18,467 nucleotides of DNA from Chrysiogenales bacterium (GTDB lineage: Bacteria > Acidobacteriota > Aminicenantia > UBA2199), in the NCBI GenBank assembly GCA_004525465.1, contig SPCN01000010.1:1-18467 (forward strand), read 5' to 3'. Shown piece after piece: positions 15,082 to 18,467 of the stretch; within the stretch, counting starts at the first letter, position 1; the number at the start of each line of letters is the position of its first letter. The position numbers were made by a program, and so were the translations under genes. Under the pieces are notes generated by a model that saw nothing but the letters and a program-made list of their open reading frames with translations, had not been told where the DNA came from and made no database searches.

Positions 15082-16166
15082 GGGTTCCTGGAGTTGATGA
15101 ATTGCTGAAATTCCGCCCGGAAGCGTGCTGATGAGAAACGCAGGCTGTTTTCCCTGATGGCAGCGGCGGAAAGATCCAGGCGCGAAAAATCGGCAACGGC
15201 TTTTTTCAGGCCGGCCACGGTCGCTTCGGAATAAAGAACTCCGCTTACCCGGTCGATAACGATGTCGCGCACTCCGCCCCGGTCCAAAGCGATCACCGGC
15301 GTGGCGCAGGCCTGGCTTTCGGCGAAAGCGATACCGAAATCTTCTATGCCCGCAAAAACCAGCGCCCGGGCGTTCTGATACAATTCACGGAGCTTTTCAG
15401 CTCTGACGGCCGCTAAAAATTCGATTCCCGGTCCGGCCCGCTTGAGCAGTCTTTTCAGTTCTATCCCCTGCCCCACAACCACAAGCCTTTCAGCGGACCC
15501 CCGAAATGTTTCCACGACCGTTTCGACGTTTTTATAAGGCACCAGGGCCGAAACCAGCAGGAAATAATCACGGCTGGGCCGGGGGGCCGGCTGAAAAAAA
15601 TCAGTGTCCACAGGCGGGTGGATGACAGTCGCTTGGCGCCGGTAATATTTTTCAATCCGCTGGCGAACATAAGAGGAATTGGCCACGAAGTGATCCACCC
15701 GGGCCGAACTGCTTACATCCCAAATTCGCAAACGGGAAATTTCCCTCTGGATGATCTTGCGGCGCCAAAAACCGGCTTGTGAAAAATAGGAATGGTAGCG
15801 ATCCCAGGCGTAGCGCATGGGTGAATGTATGTAACTGACATGCAGGGCATCGGGGGCGGGAATGGCCCCCTTGGCCACGCAGTGAGAACTGCTGATCACC
15901 AGGGAATAATCGTTCAGATCAAAAGCCTCGATATGGCGCGGAAACAAAGGCAGAAAATACTGGTAGTATTTTCTGATCCACAGGTTGCGGTTCAATTGTG
16001 AAGCCTGCACTTTTTTTGAGCGGATCTGAGGCGATACCTCATCGGGATCATAAAACAGGGTAAAAATATCGGCTTGGGGATACAAGGCCAATATTTCTTC
16101 CAGAACTTTTTCACCGCCGCGCATGCCGTTCAGCCAGTCATGAATGATCGCTACTTTTTCAGCCAT
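15078..16166 (-). CDS. GT4-family glycosyltransferase
   Basis: 362 residues with a GT-B layout. The N-terminal domain begins VAIIHDWLNGMRGGEKVLEE (5-24), with a Gly-rich acceptor-side loop, and holds HSPMRYAWD at 114-122. The linker NSSYVRQRIEKYY and HPPVDTDFF (183-191) are typical of GT4 enzymes. The C-terminal donor domain has YFLLVSALVPYKN (K212), a VVGQG turn, and the EX7E motif E275-E283 in GIEDFGIAFAE. It is predicted to retain anomeric configuration and add a sugar from a nucleotide sugar to a lipid-linked polysaccharide intermediate in the cytoplasm. It is first in the four-gene polysaccharide/ATPase/aminotransferase operon. The ATG at 16166 lacks a ribosome site, and its promoter predicts an almost leaderless transcript. 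Family is firm; substrate unknown. Confidence 0.92.
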   Translation of the reverse strand: MAEKVAIIHDWLNGMRGGEKVLEEILALYPQADIFTLFYDPDEVSPQIRSKKVQASQLNRNLWIRKYYQYFLPLFPRHIEAFDLNDYSLVISSSHCVAKGAIPAPDALHVSYIHSPMRYAWDRYHSYFSQAGFWRRKIIQREISRLRIWDVSSSARVDHFVANSSYVRQRIEKYYRRQATVIHPPVDTDFFQPAPRPSRDYFLLVSALVPYKNVETVVETFRGSAERLVVVGQGIELKRLLKRAGPGIEFLAAVRAEKLRELYQNARALVFAGIEDFGIAFAESQACATPVIALDRGGVRDIVIDRVSGVLYSEATVAGLKKAVADFSRLDLSAAAIRENSLRFSSARFRAEFQQFINSRNP

Positions 16167-16174
16167 TTTTCGCT

Positions 16175-16203
16175 ATTTTACACTCCCTTGCTCAATAAAT
16201 CAA
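16175..16203 (-). promoter_or_regulatory. sigma70 promoter of the polysaccharide operon (predicted leaderless start)
   Basis: Minus strand: -35 TTGATT (16198-16203), 17-base spacer, -10 TAAAAT (16175-16180). Eight bases separate the -10 box from the ATG, so the start should fall about two bases before it. A GGGAG occurs only 16 bases upstream of the ATG, too far to serve as a ribosome site, and it lies inside the promoter spacer. Confidence 0.6.
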
Positions 16204-16252
16204 TTAAACCCTGTCATTTGCCTCTGGACTTTTAAATTAATTCGCGGCGTTC

Positions 16253-16258
16253 TATAAT
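16253..16258 (+). promoter_or_regulatory. -10 box upstream of the CARDB protein gene
   Basis: A perfect TATAAT, with only a poor -35 partner (TTTTAA at 17-base spacing). The predicted start near 16265 gives a leader of about 23 bases that contains an AGGGGG ribosome site (16278-16283) ahead of the ATG at 16288. This gene therefore uses ordinary Shine-Dalgarno initiation, unlike its divergent neighbour. Confidence 0.5.
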
Positions 16259-16287
16259 CTGGTCAAAAGTAAAAACCAGGGGGAAAA

Positions 16288-17715
16288 ATGAAAAAAACGA
16301 TCTATATGAGCGTGGTCTTACTGCTCATCCTTTCCGGACTGCTGGCCGGAGAGGAGATCAGCAGAGTTCTGGCAATGGAAATCCCGGGCGATGAGGGGCC
16401 TGCGAAAAACATATTGTGGGTCAATCTGGGGCAGCTGCAGATGCTAAGCTCCGAATTGGCCGCGGCGGTCCCGGCGGCCGACATCGTGCTTCTCAATCGT
16501 CAAGACCGGATCCTGGCCACTTTCGGCAGCATACGCAAGGGTAAGTGCAAATGGGCCCACAAAATCGTCCACGCCAAATTCCTGACCGTGAACTTTGCGG
16601 CCGCTGAATACACCCAGCTCGCTTCTGGCATTCGCAGCCGAGCTGCCCTGCCAGGTTTTCAACTGGCTGTCCTTGACCCCAAGATGCATACGGTCATCCA
16701 AAGCATCCCGGTCGTGTTCTGGGACATGGCCGACCTGGTTGTGCAGCTGAATTACCCGGTCAACGCTGAACCCGGACAGTCCCTGCGCCAGGAAGTGACC
16801 GTGCAATTGGAAAACAGGGGCAGCATTGCGGCCAGTGATATCCAGCTGGATATCGTCATCTCCCGCGACAACAATTTCCAGTTGCGCAGCGCCGAGACAA
16901 CCGCAACGGCCAGCGACGACACCCTGCTTGGCAACGGCCGGGAGACGATTCCCATGCTGGAAGCCGGGCAGCAGATCAGCGTCCAATTCAGCGGTGATCT
17001 GAAAATTCCCGAAAACACGATGCCGGGAAAACAATACCTGGCCGTCGTGGCCGATGTGGATGGCCGCATCGTTGAGCTAAGCAAGGAGAATAATATCCAA
17101 AGCGGCTTCATCATGATCACGGTACCTGAACCCAAGGCATTCGTTATGGCCCTGCCGGAAACCGTTCTGCACTTCGAACCGGCTACTTACGGATTCAAGA
17201 TCGTTACCCATGAGGTGATCCTTTCTGACGGCAAGGACTGGAAACTGTGCAAAATGAAGCCCAACATCTATCAGATCAAGCATGCCTCCTGGAGCGATTT
17301 TTTCTGGGAAATCGACACCTATGAAAGGGCGGTATGGGAGATCAAAGGCGTCGATTTTTGCAGGAAAGGAGGAAAGGGCCGTGAACTGGGCATTAAGGTC
17401 AATGTCGAAGGCGGTTCCCTTCTGATCCCTCCATCCCGTTTCACGCTCAAGTTGAGCTCAACCCAACTGCGTTTCGAGCCGGGAAGCAAAAAATTCACCC
17501 TGACGGTCTTCGACAAACCGATCTTCCATTTGCCCTTCTGGTGGGTCTGCAGAAGAGAATCATACCTATATCAGGTCCGTTTCGTCCTTTGGGAGAATTA
17601 TTTCTGGCAGATCGACACCTTTAAGAAAGAGGCCAGCAGCATCAGCGGCGGGAAATTCTGTTCGGGAGAGGGCAGGCTCGTGCCACTATCCGCGCCCATC
17701 GCGGTGGAGAAATAG
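16288..17715 (+). CDS. Secreted CARDB-domain protein with two copies of an unrecognised C-terminal domain
   Basis: 475 residues. A signal peptide spans 1 to about 21 (MKK, then LLLILSGLLAGEE). Residues about 22-145 match nothing I can name. Residues about 148-278 resemble a CARDB (Ig-like cell-adhesion-type) domain: DLVVQLNYPVNAEPGQS, VQLENRGSIAASDIQL, and the closing VDGRIVELSKENN. The C-terminus is two copies of a domain of about 85 residues (292-373 and 392-473) in exact 100-residue register with no gap, each with two conserved Cys and several Trp. The protein is probably exported to the periplasm or surface; binding or adhesion is a guess from the CARDB fold. It is transcribed divergently from the polysaccharide operon and has a strong ribosome site. 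It ends 15 bases from the convergent disulfide oxidoreductase gene. Confidence 0.75.
   Translation: MKKTIYMSVVLLLILSGLLAGEEISRVLAMEIPGDEGPAKNILWVNLGQLQMLSSELAAAVPAADIVLLNRQDRILATFGSIRKGKCKWAHKIVHAKFLTVNFAAAEYTQLASGIRSRAALPGFQLAVLDPKMHTVIQSIPVVFWDMADLVVQLNYPVNAEPGQSLRQEVTVQLENRGSIAASDIQLDIVISRDNNFQLRSAETTATASDDTLLGNGRETIPMLEAGQQISVQFSGDLKIPENTMPGKQYLAVVADVDGRIVELSKENNIQSGFIMITVPEPKAFVMALPETVLHFEPATYGFKIVTHEVILSDGKDWKLCKMKPNIYQIKHASWSDFFWEIDTYERAVWEIKGVDFCRKGGKGRELGIKVNVEGGSLLIPPSRFTLKLSSTQLRFEPGSKKFTLTVFDKPIFHLPFWWVCRRESYLYQVRFVLWENYFWQIDTFKKEASSISGGKFCSGEGRLVPLSAPIAVEK
17161..17406 (+). repeat. C-terminal repeat domain, copy A (residues 292-373)
   Basis: Protein-level repeat of the CARDB protein. 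Key positions: T292, L294, FEP 296-298, F303, W318, C321, YQ 328-329, W335, FW 339-340, IDT 342-344, I352, G354, FC 357-358, G362. Every one has the same residue exactly 100 positions later in copy B. The DNA has diverged, so the duplication is not recent. Confidence 0.85.
17461..17706 (+). repeat. C-terminal repeat domain, copy B (residues 392-473)
   Basis: Matches copy A position for position: T392, L394, FEP 396-398, F403, W418, C421, YQ 428-429, W435, FW 439-440, IDT 442-444, I452, G454, FC 457-458, G462. C421/C458 parallel C321/C358, suggesting one disulfide per domain. Confidence 0.85.
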
Positions 17716-17730
17716 CCCGAGTAGAGTCGC

Positions 17731-18375
17731 TTATTTTTTCAGAACAGAGCTTATCTTTTCGATGAGCTGTTTTTCCGGAACCGCGCCTTCAATGAATTCA
17801 CTTTCGTTGATCATTGTGCGCGGCACTCCGTAGACATTATATTTTTGCGCCAATTGCGGAAATTCGGTCGCTTCGATCATATCGGATTTGACCCTGGGGC
17901 TGTAAAAGGCCATCTGATGCGCCAGGATCACGGCCGGCGGACAGTAGGGACAGGTGGGGGTAACAAAGACCTGCAGGTGAACATCGGAGGTCAGGCCGTC
18001 CAGGAAGGCCTTGCTTTCCGGCGACAGTTTTACTTCGGAGTTGGCGACCAGGCGGATGGCTTCGACCATTGAGGCGAATTCGTACCCGGAGGGGATGCCA
18101 TAAAAACGGATGCCGTAGTCTTTTGCGCCCATGACGGCGATGGCCGGGATGCGGCTGACACCGAGCTCCTTGGCCAGAGCGGCGTCTTTGACAAAATCAT
18201 AGATTTCGACTTTGACCTTGTCTGAAACAGCTTGCAGTTCCTCAAGCAATTCCCGGGTCTCCTTGCAGAAACGGCACTCCATGTCCTGAGTGAAAAACTT
18301 CAGTATTACGTTCTGTTTCAGGTCCTTGAACGCTTCAGCAAGGTCACTCTTGATCTTTTGGTTTAAAAAGCTCAT
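17731..18375 (-). CDS. Protein disulfide oxidoreductase (PDO-like), two thioredoxin-fold units
   Basis: 214 residues. Two thioredoxin/glutaredoxin-like units in tandem, each with a redox motif: C34-R-F-C37 in the N-terminal unit and C142-P-Y-C145 in the C-terminal unit. Each also has a cis-Pro loop (RIPAI with P77; GVPRT with P185). This matches the PDO family, best known from thermophilic archaea and bacteria, where the C-terminal CPYC is the main dithiol-disulfide site. There is no signal peptide, so it is cytoplasmic. It may reduce or form protein disulfides, or act with a thioredoxin-reductase-like partner. The ATG at 18375 has a strong GGAGGAG site. An upstream in-frame extension would run into tRNA-Arg and is rejected. 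It starts 19 bases after that tRNA, probably on the same transcript. Confidence 0.88.
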   Translation of the reverse strand: MSFLNQKIKSDLAEAFKDLKQNVILKFFTQDMECRFCKETRELLEELQAVSDKVKVEIYDFVKDAALAKELGVSRIPAIAVMGAKDYGIRFYGIPSGYEFASMVEAIRLVANSEVKLSPESKAFLDGLTSDVHLQVFVTPTCPYCPPAVILAHQMAFYSPRVKSDMIEATEFPQLAQKYNVYGVPRTMINESEFIEGAVPEKQLIEKISSVLKK

Positions 18376-18394
18376 GTCTCCTCCATTAGAAAAA

Positions 18395-18467
18395 CGCGCC
18401 TGACGGGATTCGAACCCATAGCCTTTGGCTCCGGAGGCCAACGCTCTATCCGTTGAGCTACAGGCGC
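18395..18467 (-). tRNA. tRNA-Arg (anticodon CCG)
   Basis: Minus-strand cloverleaf of 73 bases whose 5' end is the last base of the window: acceptor GCGCCTG/CAGGCGC, D stem GCTC/GAGC, anticodon stem TTGGC/GCCAA with loop CTCCGGA and anticodon CCG (complement of 18432-18434), variable loop AGGCT, T stem ATGGG/CCCGT with loop TTCGAAT, discriminator G. CCA is not encoded. It reads CGG codons. A run of five T follows the 3' end, before the ribosome site of the disulfide oxidoreductase gene. Its promoter is outside the window. Confidence 0.95.

Noticed and set aside
14375..15196. 273-codon minus-strand frame across the glycosylphosphotransferase
   Set aside because: A same-strand out-of-frame shadow of a gene with all its catalytic motifs in the other frame; it also crosses the real gene boundary.
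18376..18441. 22-residue N-terminal extension of the disulfide oxidoreductase
   Set aside because: It would be translated from inside tRNA-Arg; the ATG at 18375 has a strong GGAGGAG ribosome site.

Overview
The window is a dense bacterial chromosomal segment with about 15 protein genes, two tRNA genes and no mobile element, CRISPR array or rRNA. Diderm anatomy is implied by a signal-peptide-bearing, beta-barrel-like outer membrane protein and a type IV pilus (T4P) motor operon. Base composition is roughly balanced, and three genes appear to use TTG starts. The pilB-pilT-pilC-pilS-pilR order, the PorV/FadL-like protein and a two-domain protein disulfide oxidoreductase would fit an Acidobacteriota/Aminicenantes-type or deltaproteobacterial-grade lineage. 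That placement is inference and is not proven by the sequence.

Left part (1-7200, minus strand): an outer-membrane barrel-like protein is followed by pilB, pilT, pilC, pilS and the start of pilR, cut by the window edge. Together these encode the extension ATPase, retraction ATPase, platform protein and the two-component system that normally controls pilin expression. A near-consensus sigma70 promoter sits in the 41-bp gap before pilB, placed so that the transcript should start at or next to the pilB start codon.

Middle (7250-10743, plus strand): one strong promoter precedes tRNA(CAU), then a cdsZ-type coiled-coil zinc-ribbon gene, a 53-codon ORF of unknown function, ftsE and ftsX. These follow each other with short gaps or overlaps and no visible terminator, so they look like a single mixed tRNA/cell-division operon. 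After a 174-bp gap holding a promoter and a possible leader ORF comes a c-di-GMP-type PilZ protein.

Right part (10770-16166, minus strand): a tight four-gene operon encodes a GT4 glycosyltransferase, a polyprenyl-phosphate glycosylphosphotransferase, a strongly degenerate tandem-AAA+ Clp/ClpB relative and a PLP aminotransferase. The first two initiate or extend a surface polysaccharide. The ATPase and aminotransferase have no obvious standard role there.

Right edge (16253-18467): a secreted CARDB protein, divergent from the polysaccharide operon, ends in two copies of an unrecognised domain in perfect 100-residue register. It converges on a gene for a two-active-site protein disulfide oxidoreductase that lies just downstream of tRNA-Arg(CCG) on the minus strand.

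The items most worth a second look are the Clp-like ATPase that has lost key catalytic residues inside a polysaccharide operon, the tandem C-terminal domain of the CARDB protein, and three operon-leading genes whose promoters predict leaderless transcripts.
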